A stretch of 64,000 nucleotides of DNA from Brevundimonas sp. (GCA_016742215.1 JACVCC010000002.1:186001-250000); one strand, 5' to 3'. Shown: positions 27,683-37,478, counted from the first letter of the stretch. Numbers and translations are program-made. Notes: generated by a model not told the origin, from the letters alone.

Positions 27683-28213
27683 ACGAAACTTCCCGGATCG
27701 ATCGAACGCTTCGTCCTGCACTGGGGCGAGATGGGCGGCTTCTGGGGCGTCAATCGTTCGGTCGCGCAGATCCACGCCTTCCTGATGACGGCCGAGCGTC
27801 CGATGACGGCCGAGGACATCGCCACGGCTCTGGAGATGGCGCGGTCCAACGTCTCGAACTCTCTGAAGGAACTGTCGAACTGGAACCTGATCCGCCGGGT
27901 CCCGGTCCGGGGCGACCGCCGCGATCATTTCGAGGCCGAGTCCGACGTGTGGGAAGTCGCCTCCCGCATCGCCGCGGGCCGCAAGGCCAAGGAGATCGAC
28001 CCCGCCCTCGAAACCCTCCGTCAGTGCGTCGCCGAGGCGGAGAATGATCCCAACGTCCATCCGGTCGCGCTGAAGCGACTGAGAGAGATGCTGGAATTCA
28101 CCGAGACCATCGACCGTTGGTACGGTCAGATCACGACAGTGGCCCGACCCAAGCTGATGGCGTTGCTGAAACTGGGCGCGCGGATCGCGACGCTCATTCC
28201 TGGCGGACGATAG
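27671..28213 (+). CDS. GbsR/MarR-like winged-helix regulator
   Basis: This 180-residue protein has a winged-helix domain (about 35-95: PMTAEDIATALEMARSNVSNSLKEL and a wing with RRVPVRGDRRDHF) and a helical C-terminal dimerisation region, as in GbsR-type regulators. The ATG at 27671 lies in a perfect palindrome and probably at the transcription start. An upstream in-frame GTG at 27653 would lie within the -10 region, so it is less likely. It leads an operon with a DUF4166 protein and a TIGR01777 protein. Confidence 0.85.
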   Translation: MTEITKLPGSIERFVLHWGEMGGFWGVNRSVAQIHAFLMTAERPMTAEDIATALEMARSNVSNSLKELSNWNLIRRVPVRGDRRDHFEAESDVWEVASRIAAGRKAKEIDPALETLRQCVAEAENDPNVHPVALKRLREMLEFTETIDRWYGQITTVARPKLMALLKLGARIATLIPGGR

Positions 28214-28230
28214 GAACGGGGGAGGGGAGC

Positions 28231-28896
28231 ATGATTGCCGGCGTCGCGATCAGGGAGGACCGCATCCCGCCCACGGGCGCACTGGCCGACCTTCGCTTCC
28301 GGGCCCTGCTTCCCACCGCGGACTGGGCCGAGCTCCCCGCCGCCGTCCGTCTCCGGTTTTCCAAACGGATGAAGGGCGGAGCGACCGTCGTCTATCGCGG
28401 CGAGGTCGTCGATATCCGGGTTAACCGCCTCGGCTGGCTGCTGAGCCAGGCCGCCCGCCTCATCGGCGCGCCCCTTCCGCTGGTCTTCCGCCCCGACGCC
28501 GCCGTGGTCACGGTCACAGAGGACGCGGTCGGGCAGGGGCAGGTCTGGAGCCGGATGTATGTTCGCAAGGACGGCTTCCCGCAGGTCATTCACAGCGCCA
28601 AACGCTTCGCCGGTCCGACGGGGCTGGAAGAGCACGTCGGCGCCGGCGTCGGCATGGCTCTGACCGTCACGGTCGAGGACGAGGCGCTCGTCTTCCGCAG
28701 CGCCTTCTACTTCATCGACCTCGGCCCGGTTCGCCTGCGCTTCCCGCGCTGGGCCCGCCCCGGCGACCTGACCATCGTCCACCGCGACCTCGGAGACGGG
28801 CGCTTCGCCTTCACCCTCGCGCTGGACCATCCCGCGTTCGGCCGACTGATCGGTCAGGACGCCGTCTTCCACGATCCCCCCGCGGCGGAGGCCTGA
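28231..28896 (+). CDS. DUF4166 domain protein
   Basis: This 221-residue protein matches the DUF4166 pattern: a RFRALLPTADWAELPAAVRLRF opening, a FSKRMKGGATVVYRGEV block, strands with RMYVRKDGFPQVIHSAKRF and a C-terminal LDHPAFGRLIGQDAVF. Function is unknown. The ATG at 28231 follows a strong GGAGGGGAG site. It ends one base before the next gene, so it is translated together with it. Domain naming is from family memory, and the position between regulator and TIGR01777 protein supports it. Confidence 0.8.
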   Translation: MIAGVAIREDRIPPTGALADLRFRALLPTADWAELPAAVRLRFSKRMKGGATVVYRGEVVDIRVNRLGWLLSQAARLIGAPLPLVFRPDAAVVTVTEDAVGQGQVWSRMYVRKDGFPQVIHSAKRFAGPTGLEEHVGAGVGMALTVTVEDEALVFRSAFYFIDLGPVRLRFPRWARPGDLTIVHRDLGDGRFAFTLALDHPAFGRLIGQDAVFHDPPAAEA

Positions 28897-28897
28897 G

Positions 28898-30439
28898 ATG
28901 ACCGATCTGCTCTGGATTCTGCTGGCGCTCCAGATCGCCATGGGCGCCTTTGACACCCTGTTCCATCACGAGCTGACGGAGCGTCTGGCGTGGAAGCCGT
29001 CGCAGAAGGCCGAGCTGCGCCTGCATGGCGCGCGCAACCTCATCTACGCCGGCCTCTTCCTGATGATCGGCTGGGCCGAGCCGCGCGGCGTGCTGGCCAT
29101 CGCCGTGCTGGTCCTGTTGGCCATTGAGGTGGTGATCACCCTGACCGACTTCGTGGAGGAGGACCGCACCCGCCGCCTGCCAGCGACCGAGCGGGTGACC
29201 CACACCCTGCTGGCCGTGAACTATGGCGCGATCCTCGCCCTGCTCACGCCCTCGCTGCTGGTCTGGTCCGCCGAACCGGCGGGGCTGATCACGGTCTCCC
29301 ACGGCTGGTGGAGCCTTCTGGCCTCCGTCGCCGCGGCCGGTGTCGCCGTCTTTGGCGTCCGCGACCTGCTCGCAAGCGCGCGCTCCGAACGACTCGTCCA
29401 GCCCGACCCGGCGCTGATGGGACACGAGCTGTCCGGCCACCGCCGGGTGCTGGTCACCGGCGCCACCGGCTTCATCGGCCGCCGCCTGATCGCAGCCCTG
29501 ATCGGCGCGGGCCATGAAGTGACGGCTCTGGTCCGCAGTCCGAAGACCGCTGACCTCCCGACGCCCATCCGCATCGTCACCGACCTGAACCAGATCGCCG
29601 ATGACGAGCGTATCGATGCGGTGGTGAACCTCGCCGGCGAGCCCATCAGCGACGGCCTGTGGACCCTGACCAAACGCCGCCGGATCCTGCGCTCTCGCCT
29701 GAAGATGACCCGCGAGGTTCGCCGCCTGATCGCCCGCCTGGAGACGCGTCCGACGGTGATGGTCAGCGGCTCGGCCATCGGCTGGTACGGCCACCACGAC
29801 GACGAGGTGCTCAACGAGGCCGGCCCGGCCAATCCCTGCTTCAGCCATCGCCTGTGCCATGCATGGGAGCAGGCGGCGTTGCGGGCCGAGGCGCTCGGCG
29901 TTCGCGTCGTCACCCTGCGGATCGGACTGGTGCTGGGCGCCGAGGGCGGCATGCTGTCCCGCCTTTTGACCCCGTTCGAGTTCGGCCTCGGCGGCCCGAT
30001 GGGCTCCGGCCGCCAGTGGATGTCGTGGATCGCGCTGGACGACTGCGTGCGCCTGATAGTCCATGCGATAAACGATCCACGCGTCTCCGGCCCGATGAAC
30101 GCGACTGCGCCGGAGCCGGTCACCAGCCGCGATTTCAGCTCTGCGCTGGGTCGCGCCCTGAACCGGCCGTCCCTGCTGGCCGCGCCGGCCCTGCCACTGC
30201 GGCTCGCCTTGGGCGATTTCGCGGACGAGCTACTGCTGGGCGGCCAGAGAGTTCTGCCCGGACAGGCGCTGGCGACCGGATTCCGCTTCCGGCACCCCGA
30301 CATCGACAGCGCCCTTCGCGCCATCGTCGGCGCCCGCCCTCGACGGACCACTGGCGCGGAGACGACCGAACGACTATCTTGGTCCCCGGCGGGTCATGCT
30401 GCGGCTCACGTCGAGGACGACATATCCTCCCGGCCTTAA
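28898..30439 (+). CDS. membrane-anchored TIGR01777-family NAD-dependent epimerase
   Basis: The 513-residue protein is a fusion. Residues 1-160 hold about four membrane helices. Residues about 182-480 form an atypical short-chain dehydrogenase with a GATGFIGRR nucleotide loop (about 187), NLAGEPI, SGSAIGWYG and a C-terminal TIGR01777 helix region. Such proteins have no firm biochemical role. It is the last gene of the regulator operon. Its last 15 codons overlap the predicted 5' end of the 6S RNA. Confidence 0.85.
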   Translation: MTDLLWILLALQIAMGAFDTLFHHELTERLAWKPSQKAELRLHGARNLIYAGLFLMIGWAEPRGVLAIAVLVLLAIEVVITLTDFVEEDRTRRLPATERVTHTLLAVNYGAILALLTPSLLVWSAEPAGLITVSHGWWSLLASVAAAGVAVFGVRDLLASARSERLVQPDPALMGHELSGHRRVLVTGATGFIGRRLIAALIGAGHEVTALVRSPKTADLPTPIRIVTDLNQIADDERIDAVVNLAGEPISDGLWTLTKRRRILRSRLKMTREVRRLIARLETRPTVMVSGSAIGWYGHHDDEVLNEAGPANPCFSHRLCHAWEQAALRAEALGVRVVTLRIGLVLGAEGGMLSRLLTPFEFGLGGPMGSGRQWMSWIALDDCVRLIVHAINDPRVSGPMNATAPEPVTSRDFSSALGRALNRPSLLAAPALPLRLALGDFADELLLGGQRVLPGQALATGFRFRHPDIDSALRAIVGARPRRTTGAETTERLSWSPAGHAAAHVEDDISSRP

Positions 30440-30555
30440 TTCACTCGAAGGGATCTGTCCCTGTTTGGGCTCGAGGGCCCGGGCACACGGAGCCCACCTG
30501 GCTACCCAGGTCGAGAGGATTGAACAGTTCCTCACGGTCCTCGCGGCGCCGCCAC
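30395..30555 (+). ncRNA. ssrS: 6S RNA candidate
   Basis: The region folds as a long rod: CGAGGAC (30412-30418) pairs with GTCCTCG (30537-30543) to start a closing stem. The interior has GGGATCTGTCCC, a GGCTC...GAGCC hairpin and CCTGG/CCAGG, as in alphaproteobacterial 6S RNAs, which bind housekeeping RNA polymerase. The cyclo-ligase gene, often just after ssrS, follows downstream. The ends are estimates. No covariance model was run. Confidence 0.65.
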
Positions 30556-30582
30556 CCTTTTTCTTCTTGTGCTATCGCTCGC

Positions 30583-30611
30583 GACGCGGTCGCTCGCTGC
30601 TTGAGCGCGAG
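30583..30611. repeat. interspersed repeat copy 2
   Basis: It is nearly identical to 9727-9755 over 29 bases, with the last 21 bases identical. It is immediately followed by a different hairpin repeat. Confidence 0.6.
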
Positions 30612-30617
30612 TGCATT

Positions 30618-30663
30618 CCTCCCCCTCGGGGGAGGGGGACCATGCAGAGCATGGTGGAGGGGC
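30618..30663. repeat. REP-like double hairpin element
   Basis: CCTCCCCC pairs with GGGGGAGG, then ACCATGC pairs with GCATGGT around AGA, then GGAGGGG. Elements of this CCCTC...GGGGACC...GGTGGAGGGG type are common between genes in Brevundimonas and related genera. It separates the 6S candidate from the cyclo-ligase gene. Confidence 0.6.
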
Positions 30664-30719
30664 GGCAGCCTCACGCTGGCCCGATAGCTACCGGCTCTCC
30701 AATACGCTACCCCATCCCC

Positions 30720-31265
30720 ATGACAGACAAGGGCGAGATCCGGGCGAGCATGCGGGCGCAGCGCAAGCGGCTGGCCGGCCTTGACCCCATGGCCGCCTCG
30801 CGGCTCGCCGGGCATGTCGAGGCCCTGCCGCCCGGCGATCCGGTCGCCGTTTATCGCGCCATCGGCTCCGAGATCGACATGGACGCCCTGTCGCTGGCGC
30901 TGGCCCGACAAGGCCGCACCCTCTGTCTGCCGGTGGTGATCCAGCCCGACGAGGCCATGATCTTCCGCCGCTGGGCACCCGGCGAACCGCTGGAGCCCGA
31001 CGCCATCGGCGTGCCCGCGCCCCTGCCTCTGGCCGAGGTGCTTATCCCCGACCTGATCCTCACGCCGCTGTTGGCCTTCGACGCCGTGGGTGGTCGTCTG
31101 GGGCAGGGCGGCGGCTACTACGACCGCACCTTCGCGGCGCTCCCCGACGCCCTTCGGATCGGCGTCGCCTACGCCGGCCAGCAGGTCGAGGCCCTGTCTC
31201 TGGAACCCCATGACGTTCGTTTGCATGGCGTTCTGACCGAGGTCGGGTATATGGCCGTCCCATGA
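30720..31265 (+). CDS. 5-formyltetrahydrofolate cyclo-ligase
   Basis: This 181-residue enzyme uses ATP to convert 5-formyl-THF to 5,10-methenyl-THF. It has the short basic opening (RKRLAGLDP), the LTPLLAFDAVGGRLGQGGGYYDRTF signature (about 124-147) and a conserved VEALSLEPHDVRLHGVLTE end. The ATG at 30720 was chosen for the family start. It overlaps the YmdB-like gene by four bases (ATGA). Its location just after the 6S candidate matches the common ssrS-fau order. Confidence 0.92.
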   Translation: MTDKGEIRASMRAQRKRLAGLDPMAASRLAGHVEALPPGDPVAVYRAIGSEIDMDALSLALARQGRTLCLPVVIQPDEAMIFRRWAPGEPLEPDAIGVPAPLPLAEVLIPDLILTPLLAFDAVGGRLGQGGGYYDRTFAALPDALRIGVAYAGQQVEALSLEPHDVRLHGVLTEVGYMAVP

Positions 31266-32083
31266 GAATAGCGTTCTTCGGCGATGTGGTGGGCAAGTCC
31301 GGCCGCGATGGCCTGTCCGATCACCTGCCCGGCCTCAAGCGCGACCTGAAGCTCGACTTCGTCGTGGTCAACGCAGAGAACGCCGCCGGCGGCTTCGGCA
31401 TCACCGAGCACACGGCCAACGAGCTGTTCATGGCCGGGGCTGACTGCCTGACCCTGGGCAATCACAGCTGGGACCAACGCGAGGCCCTGACCTACATCGT
31501 GCGCGAGCCGCGCCTGATCCGTCCTCTGAACTATCCGCGTCTGATGGATGCGCCGGGCGCCGGGGCCAATCTGTTCGAGACCCAGTCGGGCCGGACCATT
31601 CTCGTCATGAATGTGTTGGGCCGCGTCCACATGGACCCGATGGACGACCCGTTCAGCGCAGTGGAGAAGGAACTGGCCGCCTGCCCGCTGGGCCTCGCCG
31701 CCGACGCCATCATCGTCGACATGCACGCCGAGGCGACCAGCGAGAAGATGGGCATGGGCCATTTCTGCGACGGCCGCGCCTCGCTGGTGGTCGGCACCCA
31801 CACTCACGTCCCGACCGCCGACTGCCAGATCCTGCCGGGCGGCACGGCCTACCAGACCGACGCCGGCGGCTGCTGCGACTACGATTCCGTCATCGGCAAC
31901 GACAAGGAAGAACCCCTGCGGCGCTTCACCACCCGCATCTCGGGCGGCCGTTACACCCCGGCGCACGGTCCGGCGACCATCTGTGGCGTCTATGTCGAGA
32001 CCGACGATCGCACGGGTTTGGCCACCCGCGTCGAGCCGATCCGTGTCGGCGGCCGGCTGAGCCAGGCGGTGCCGGTCGTCTGA
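31262..32083 (+). CDS. YmdB-family metallophosphoesterase
   Basis: The 273-residue protein matches TIGR00282. FFGDVVGKSGRDGL (metal ligands), NAENAAGGFGI, LTLGNHSWDQRE, VDMHAEATSEKMGMG and VVGTHTHVPTAD are all present, so the di-metal site looks complete. Family members hydrolyse 2',3'-cyclic nucleotides or related substrates and affect RNA turnover in Bacillus; the substrate here is unknown. It is translationally coupled to the cyclo-ligase gene. Confidence 0.93.
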   Translation: MRIAFFGDVVGKSGRDGLSDHLPGLKRDLKLDFVVVNAENAAGGFGITEHTANELFMAGADCLTLGNHSWDQREALTYIVREPRLIRPLNYPRLMDAPGAGANLFETQSGRTILVMNVLGRVHMDPMDDPFSAVEKELAACPLGLAADAIIVDMHAEATSEKMGMGHFCDGRASLVVGTHTHVPTADCQILPGGTAYQTDAGGCCDYDSVIGNDKEEPLRRFTTRISGGRYTPAHGPATICGVYVETDDRTGLATRVEPIRVGGRLSQAVPVV

Positions 32084-32091
32084 GCGATCGC

Positions 32092-32517
32092 CTATTCGGC
32101 GGCCGGCGTCCAGGCCCTCATTTCGGCGATCTCACGCGTCTGGGCGTCGACTACGGCCTGGGCCATGCGGCGGATTTCGGGGTCGCGGCTGTCGCGCAGC
32201 GCGACCTCGGCCATTTCGACCGCACCTTCGTGGTGGGCGATCATCTTGGCGATATAGGCCTGATCGACCGTCTCGCCCGAAGCTGCGGCCATCTTCTCGT
32301 GCATCGACGCTTCAGACGCCGCAAAGGCCCGATCACCCGCGGTCGGCGCGCCCGGCGCAGTGTGAGCGGCATGGGGCGCGCCCGAGACCGCGCCGTCCTT
32401 GACCTGCGCTGCATGATTGGCGGCCGCCGTATCCCGCAGCGCCTGGTTCACCGGATCACCGCCCCCATCACAGGCGGCGAGCAGCAGGCAGGACAAGGCG
32501 ACGATCATCAGGCGCAT
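32092..32517 (-). CDS. DUF305 lipoprotein
   Basis: This 141-residue protein has a lipoprotein signal with lipobox LAAC (Cys16) and a DUF305 core with KMIAHHEGAVEMAEVAL and a DAQTREIAEMRAW end. DUF305 proteins are ferritin-like helical proteins, sometimes linked to copper or metal handling. Here the His pair and Met residues in the core would fit metal binding, but this is inferred. It converges on the YmdB-like gene with eight bases between. Confidence 0.85.
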   Translation of the reverse strand: MRLMIVALSCLLLAACDGGGDPVNQALRDTAAANHAAQVKDGAVSGAPHAAHTAPGAPTAGDRAFAASEASMHEKMAAASGETVDQAYIAKMIAHHEGAVEMAEVALRDSRDPEIRRMAQAVVDAQTREIAEMRAWTPAAE

Positions 32518-32695
32518 GGCGAGCTCCGGTTGGTCCGGGAGCCTAGCACCGACCGGTTACATCGGGGGAGGGGACGTTTTCCCGCACCCGGATGGGTCGT
32601 GCGACGAACGGCGATCTGCACGCGACGAATGCATGGGGCGCGGCCGTAACTGGAGCGTGACGGCTTTCAGGCCGTCCCCCCAAGAGGAGCCCCCC

Positions 32696-33298
32696 ATGAA
32701 ATTTCTTCCCCCCGTTCTGGCGCTGGCCGTCGCGATCTCTGCGCCAGGCCTCGCCGCCGCCCAATCGCGCGGCTTCGGTGACCTCCTGTCCGGCGTGGCG
32801 CGTGACGCGATCGCCGGACGGCGCTCTACCCCGGCCACACCCAACAGCAACGAGCCTGCTCCGCGTACCGAGGCTGCTGCGGCGCATCGCAACGCTCCGG
32901 ACGCCCGTCTGGACCACACGCTCCCTCCGCTTGAAGGCACAATCACTCTCCGCGCCGGCTTCGAGCCGTATCCGCTGACGGTGAGCACGACATCGGGCGG
33001 CGACATCAACGCGGCGCCGATTCTGGGCGGGTCCTGCGCCGGACGGGTCAACAGCGCGCCGAACTACTCATTCACCTATACCGCGGGCACGCCCCTGCTC
33101 TACGTACTCGTCCGGTCACAGGGGGACACAACGCTGGTTGTTCGTAGCCCGAACGGCCACATGGACTGCAGCGATGACTACAGCGGCCACAACCCTGCGC
33201 TCCGCTGGGATGCGCCGCAGACCGGCACCTATCACATCTGGGTCGGCGCGATCGGTGCGCCGGCGCAGGCCAACATCCTGATCACCGAGCGGCAGTAG
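32696..33298 (+). CDS. secreted PPC-like beta protein
   Basis: The 200-residue product has a signal peptide (about 1-22, ending GLAAAQ), a Pro/Ala-rich linker, then a beta-rich domain (about 80-200) resembling bacterial pre-peptidase C-terminal domains: GRVNSAPNYSFTYTA, LYVLVRSQGDTTLVV, DCSDDYSGHNPALRW and GTYHIWVGAI. It has two Cys in the domain that could pair. No catalytic motif is seen. A GAGGAGC ribosome site precedes the ATG. It converges on purL. Confidence 0.75.
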   Translation: MKFLPPVLALAVAISAPGLAAAQSRGFGDLLSGVARDAIAGRRSTPATPNSNEPAPRTEAAAAHRNAPDARLDHTLPPLEGTITLRAGFEPYPLTVSTTSGGDINAAPILGGSCAGRVNSAPNYSFTYTAGTPLLYVLVRSQGDTTLVVRSPNGHMDCSDDYSGHNPALRWDAPQTGTYHIWVGAIGAPAQANILITERQ

Positions 33299-33307
33299 CG
33301 CCCGGGA

Positions 33308-35506
33308 TCAGCTCGCGAGCCACGAGGGCATCCAGCCCTCGTGCATCTCGCGCAGATGCGCCAGCGGGATGCGGAACAGCTCGCCCGAGGCGAAGTCCGC
33401 CCCCTTGGCGCGCCCCACGACAGAGGCGTGCAGGCCGGCGGCCTGGGCCTTGGCGATGACGTCGGTCGGATCGCTGACCGCTGTCAGGTAGCGGGCCTGA
33501 TCCTCGCCGAACAGGAAGACATGGGCGTGGGTCGCCGAGGTGGCGTCCAGTTCGATGCCGCAGTCCGACGCCAGCGCCAGATCCGCGGCTGCGCCGATCA
33601 GACCGCCGTCCGACAGGTCGTGCACGCAGGTCAGATCGCCGGCCTCGATCAGCTCGCGCACGAAGTCGCCGGTCTTGCGCTCCAGCTTCAGGTCCACCGG
33701 CGGCGGCGCGCCGTCCTCGCGACCCAGCACCTCGCGCAGATAGATGGACGAGCCCAGCTCGCCGTGCGTCTCGCCGATCAGGACCAGCACGTCGCCCTCG
33801 GCCATGCCGCCGAAGCCGGTGACCACGTCGTAATTGGGCAGCAGGCCGACGGCGCCGACGGTCGGCGTCGGCGGGATCGCGACGCCATTGGTCTCGTTGT
33901 AGAGGCTGACGTTGCCGCTCACGACCGGGAAGTCCAGTTCGCGGCAGGCCTCGGCCATGCCGTCGATGGCGCGCACGATCTGACCCATGATCTCCGGGCG
34001 CTGAGGATTGCCGAAATTCAGGTTGTCGGTGATGGCGACCGGACGCGAGCCGACGGCGGTCAGGTTCCGCCAGGCCTCGGCCACCGCCTGTTTACCGCCC
34101 TCATAGGGATCGGCCTGCACATAGCGCGGGGTGCAGTCGCTGGTGACCGCCAGACCTTTGTCGGTGCCGTGCACGCGCACCACGCCGGCGTCCGCGCCGG
34201 TGGCCGAGTCGTGCAGGGTGTCGGCCATCACGTGGCGATCATACTGCTCCCAGATCCAGCGCTTGGACGCCATGTCCGGGCAGCAGAGAACGTTCAGCAC
34301 AGCGTCGGGCCAGCTCTCCGGCGCCGGGACCTCCTTCGGATCGAGGCGCGGCTGCAGCTCCGGCTGGACCCACGGGCGATCGTACATCGGCGCGTCGTCG
34401 AACAGCGGGGCCAGCGGCACATCGCAGACCGTCTCGCCGTGATGCTTCAGAACCAGACGGCCGGTATCGGTGGTCTTGCCGATGACGGCGGCGTCCAGAC
34501 CCCACTTTTTGAAGATGCGCTCGCCGTCCGCCTCGCGGCCCGGCTTCAGGACCGCCAGCATCCGCTCCTGGGATTCCGACAGCATCATCTCATAGGCCGT
34601 CATGCCCTCTTCGCGCTGGGGCACGGCGTTCATGTCCAGTTCGATGCCGACGCCGCCCTTGCCGGCCATCTCGACCGAGGAGGAGGTCAGGCCCGCGGCG
34701 CCCATGTCCTGGATTGCGGCGACCGCGCCCGAGGCCATCAGCTCCAGCGTCGCCTCGATCAGCAGCTTCTCGGCGAACGGATCGCCGACCTGCACGGTCG
34801 GGCGCTTGCTTTCGGACTCATCGTCGAACTCCGCCGACGACATGGTCGCGCCGTGGATGCCATCCCGGCCGGTCTTCGAGCCGAAATAGACGACCGAGAA
34901 GCCCGCCGCCGGCGCGGCCGAGTAGAAGATGGCGTCAGACTTCGCCAGGCCCACGCACATGGCGTTGACCAGGATGTTGCCGTTGTAGCCGGCGTGGAAG
35001 TTGGTCTCGCCCGCCACGGTCGGCACGCCGACGCAGTTGCCGTAGCCGCCGATGCCCGACACGACCCCCGAGACCAGACGCTTCGTTTTCTCGTGCGAGG
35101 GATCGCCGAAGCGCAGGGCGTTCAGCAGGGCCACCGGGCGCGCGCCCATGGTGAAGACGTCGCGCATGATGCCGCCCACGCCGGTCGCCGCGCCCTGGTA
35201 GGGCTCGATGTAGGACGGGTGGTTGTGGCTCTCCATCTTGAAGATGCAGGCGTCGCCGTCGTCGATGTCGATCACGCCGGCGTTCTCGCCCGGCCCGCAG
35301 ATCACGCGATCGCCGGTGGTCGGGAACTTGCCGAGGTGGATCTTCGACGACTTGTACGAGCAGTGCTCGGACCACATCACCGAGAAGACGCCCAGTTCAA
35401 CCTGGTTCGGCTCGCGGCCGAGGCGGTCAAGGACGACCTGATACTCGTTCGGAGCCAGGCCGTATTCGGCGGCCAGTTCGGCCATGGTCTTCTGGGGAGC
35501 GCTCAT
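33308..35506 (-). CDS. purL: phosphoribosylformylglycinamidine synthase, large subunit
   Basis: This 732-residue ATP-dependent enzyme makes FGAM from FGAR with PurQ and PurS. The short (about 730) length marks the multi-subunit type. Blocks include [11 protein letters not shown] (about 44-54), [41 protein letters not shown] and VHDLSDGGL. Its ammonia supplier PurQ lies 3.5 kb upstream on the same strand and PurS/PurC further upstream, so the usual purCSQL order is kept but stretched. Confidence 0.96.
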   Translation of the reverse strand: MSAPQKTMAELAAEYGLAPNEYQVVLDRLGREPNQVELGVFSVMWSEHCSYKSSKIHLGKFPTTGDRVICGPGENAGVIDIDDGDACIFKMESHNHPSYIEPYQGAATGVGGIMRDVFTMGARPVALLNALRFGDPSHEKTKRLVSGVVSGIGGYGNCVGVPTVAGETNFHAGYNGNILVNAMCVGLAKSDAIFYSAAPAAGFSVVYFGSKTGRDGIHGATMSSAEFDDESESKRPTVQVGDPFAEKLLIEATLELMASGAVAAIQDMGAAGLTSSSVEMAGKGGVGIELDMNAVPQREEGMTAYEMMLSESQERMLAVLKPGREADGERIFKKWGLDAAVIGKTTDTGRLVLKHHGETVCDVPLAPLFDDAPMYDRPWVQPELQPRLDPKEVPAPESWPDAVLNVLCCPDMASKRWIWEQYDRHVMADTLHDSATGADAGVVRVHGTDKGLAVTSDCTPRYVQADPYEGGKQAVAEAWRNLTAVGSRPVAITDNLNFGNPQRPEIMGQIVRAIDGMAEACRELDFPVVSGNVSLYNETNGVAIPPTPTVGAVGLLPNYDVVTGFGGMAEGDVLVLIGETHGELGSSIYLREVLGREDGAPPPVDLKLERKTGDFVRELIEAGDLTCVHDLSDGGLIGAAADLALASDCGIELDATSATHAHVFLFGEDQARYLTAVSDPTDVIAKAQAAGLHASVVGRAKGADFASGELFRIPLAHLREMHEGWMPSWLAS

Positions 35507-35561
35507 GGCCGGGCCTCATAGCCGGACTCGGCGCGGAAGGTAAGGACCGGCGGTCGTCTTC

Positions 35562-36365
35562 TCAGGCGCTGATCGGCCTTTCGACACGGCGATGGTAGCG
35601 CAGGCTCAGCAGGAGGGCCCCCGCCAGCACCGCCACGGCCGCCCCGACCGCCACCATGGCCAGCGGCGGATTGCGTTCCTGCTCGGCCACGAAAGCGCCC
35701 GCCAGACCCCACGCGACCGGGATCGACCAGGCCACGGTCCTCAGCGCCGCGCTCATCGCCAGCGTCACCAGTCCGGCGGCCAATATGGCGATCATGGCCC
35801 AGACGGTCGGGGACAGCACGGCAGGCAGGTCGCCGTTGCCGGTCAGCACCGTGATGAGGTTGAGCGGGGAGGCCACCGTCAGCCAGCCGCCGAGCAGCGC
35901 CAGCGGCCAGACCACCATCCACCGGTCCCGATGCTTCAGTGGCAGGGTCCGGATCGTCGTCGCCTCCTGAGCCATCGGGATCATCAGCGCCAGCAGCGCC
36001 ATGAAGATCAGGCCAACCGTCGCGCCCTCCCAGTCCATCGCCGAGGCAATGATCCAGAGTCCGATGCCCAGCAGTGCCAGCGCCGAGGGCCAGCCCAGCC
36101 TGTTGATCAGCCGGCTCTCGCCCGTCGCCGGCAGGGCCTGCCGCACCGCATAGACGATCAAGCCCGCATAGATGAGGCCCCAGATGGCGAAGGCGTAGCC
36201 GGCCACGCGCAGGGTCGCATCGCTGTCGGCTGCAAACTGCTCAGGGGTCTGGCCGATCCTGAAACCCATCTGCGCATAGGCGACGACGACGGACAGGATG
36301 GCGAGCGCCAGGACAACCAGGCGGCGGGTTCTCTGAGCTGATGAGGGACGGACGATTTCGGTCAT
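35562..36365 (-). CDS. multi-pass membrane protein, possibly TspO/MBR-related
   Basis: This 267-residue protein has about eight hydrophobic helices across its whole length. An early AGYAFAIWGLIYAGLIVYAV segment and conserved Trp residues (AMDWEG, WPLALLGGWLT) resemble tryptophan-rich sensory-like proteins, but it is longer than classic TspO, so this is only a suggestion. No transporter signature is seen. It lies 55 bases downstream of the purL start side, on the same strand, and is divergent from the hydroxylase-like gene. Confidence 0.65.
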   Translation of the reverse strand: MTEIVRPSSAQRTRRLVVLALAILSVVVAYAQMGFRIGQTPEQFAADSDATLRVAGYAFAIWGLIYAGLIVYAVRQALPATGESRLINRLGWPSALALLGIGLWIIASAMDWEGATVGLIFMALLALMIPMAQEATTIRTLPLKHRDRWMVVWPLALLGGWLTVASPLNLITVLTGNGDLPAVLSPTVWAMIAILAAGLVTLAMSAALRTVAWSIPVAWGLAGAFVAEQERNPPLAMVAVGAAVAVLAGALLLSLRYHRRVERPISA

Positions 36366-36443
36366 GCCTGCACTACGTTCCGGAGGGACATTCGGTTCAC
36401 GGCCCCTTGACGTATCCCCCGGGGCGCCCCCCCGATCAGTGTT

Positions 36444-37478
36444 ATGGCGAATGAGCAGGCGGACGTCCTGAAGCAACGCATTGCCGAGGCCGAGCGACAC
36501 CTCGCCGCGAACCCGCACGACATTCCGGCCCTGATCGCCAAGGGCGACGCCCTGACAGGGCTCGGCGACGAGCGAACGGCGACGTCCTTCTACAACCTCG
36601 CACTGCGTGCCGCCGGAGACGGTCGTGGGCTCGGGCCGAACGTGATCGCCGATCTGCGCCGCGTGCAGGCGCGGGCAAGGGAACAGACGCTGCGTTTCGA
36701 GGGGCACCTGACAGACAGCCTGCGGGCCGTCGGATTCGACCCGGACGTCTCCAGCCCGCGCTTCACCCAGTCTCTCGAACTGATGGCCGGTCGCAAGCAG
36801 CTCTATCTGTCCCGGCCCCTGTTCTACCTGTTCCCGGGACTGCCCCAGGTCCAGTTCCAGCCCGCCGACACCCTCCCGTGGATGAAGGATGTCGAGGCCG
36901 CGACCAACGACATCCGCGCCGAACTTGAGGCCCTGCTGATCGAGCCGGAACGGTTTCGCCCGTACGTCGAGAACCGCAAGGACCGGACGAACAGCGACAC
37001 CGCCGGGATGATCGACAATCCCGACTGGAGCGCCCTGTTTCTCTGGAAGGACGGCGTCGAACAGCAGGAGGTCGCACGCCGCTGCCCACGCACCATGGAG
37101 GCGCTGGCCTCTGTGCCCCTGTGCCGGGTGCCGGGCCGCACGCCCTCGATCCTGTTCTCGAAACTCGGCGCTGGCGCGCGCATCCCGCCGCACCACGGCC
37201 TGATCAACGTCCGCCTGATCTGCCACCTGCCCCTGATCGCCCCGCCGGGCAGCCGCTTCCGGGTCGGCAATGATGTACGCGAGTGGAGGGAAGGAGAGGG
37301 CTGGGCTTTCGACGACACCGTCGAGCACGAGGCGCGGAACGACAGCGGTCTGGACCGCACCATACTGATCTTCGACGTGTGGAAACCCGAACTGACCGGC
37401 GAAGAGCGCGACCTCGTCGCCTCGATGTTCGAGGCGATCGACGGCTACGGCAAGACCGGCCCCGCCTGGGGCGTGTGA
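36444..37478 (+). CDS. aspartyl/asparaginyl beta-hydroxylase-like protein
   Basis: The 344-residue product has an N-terminal TPR-like helical part (1-75) and a C-terminal 2-oxoglutarate/Fe dioxygenase domain (about 150-330). PPHHGLINVRLICHLPL supplies one iron His and the second His is in DDTVEHEARND. An Arg for 2-oxoglutarate is likely in NVRL or nearby. Substrates could be proteins or lipids; the family includes LpxO-like and tRNA-modifying members. It is divergent from the membrane protein gene. Confidence 0.85.
   Translation: MANEQADVLKQRIAEAERHLAANPHDIPALIAKGDALTGLGDERTATSFYNLALRAAGDGRGLGPNVIADLRRVQARAREQTLRFEGHLTDSLRAVGFDPDVSSPRFTQSLELMAGRKQLYLSRPLFYLFPGLPQVQFQPADTLPWMKDVEAATNDIRAELEALLIEPERFRPYVENRKDRTNSDTAGMIDNPDWSALFLWKDGVEQQEVARRCPRTMEALASVPLCRVPGRTPSILFSKLGAGARIPPHHGLINVRLICHLPLIAPPGSRFRVGNDVREWREGEGWAFDDTVEHEARNDSGLDRTILIFDVWKPELTGEERDLVASMFEAIDGYGKTGPAWGV

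Noticed and set aside
33341..35521. 726-codon plus-strand frame opposite purL
   Set aside because: Exact shadow of purL with biased composition and no recognisable domain.
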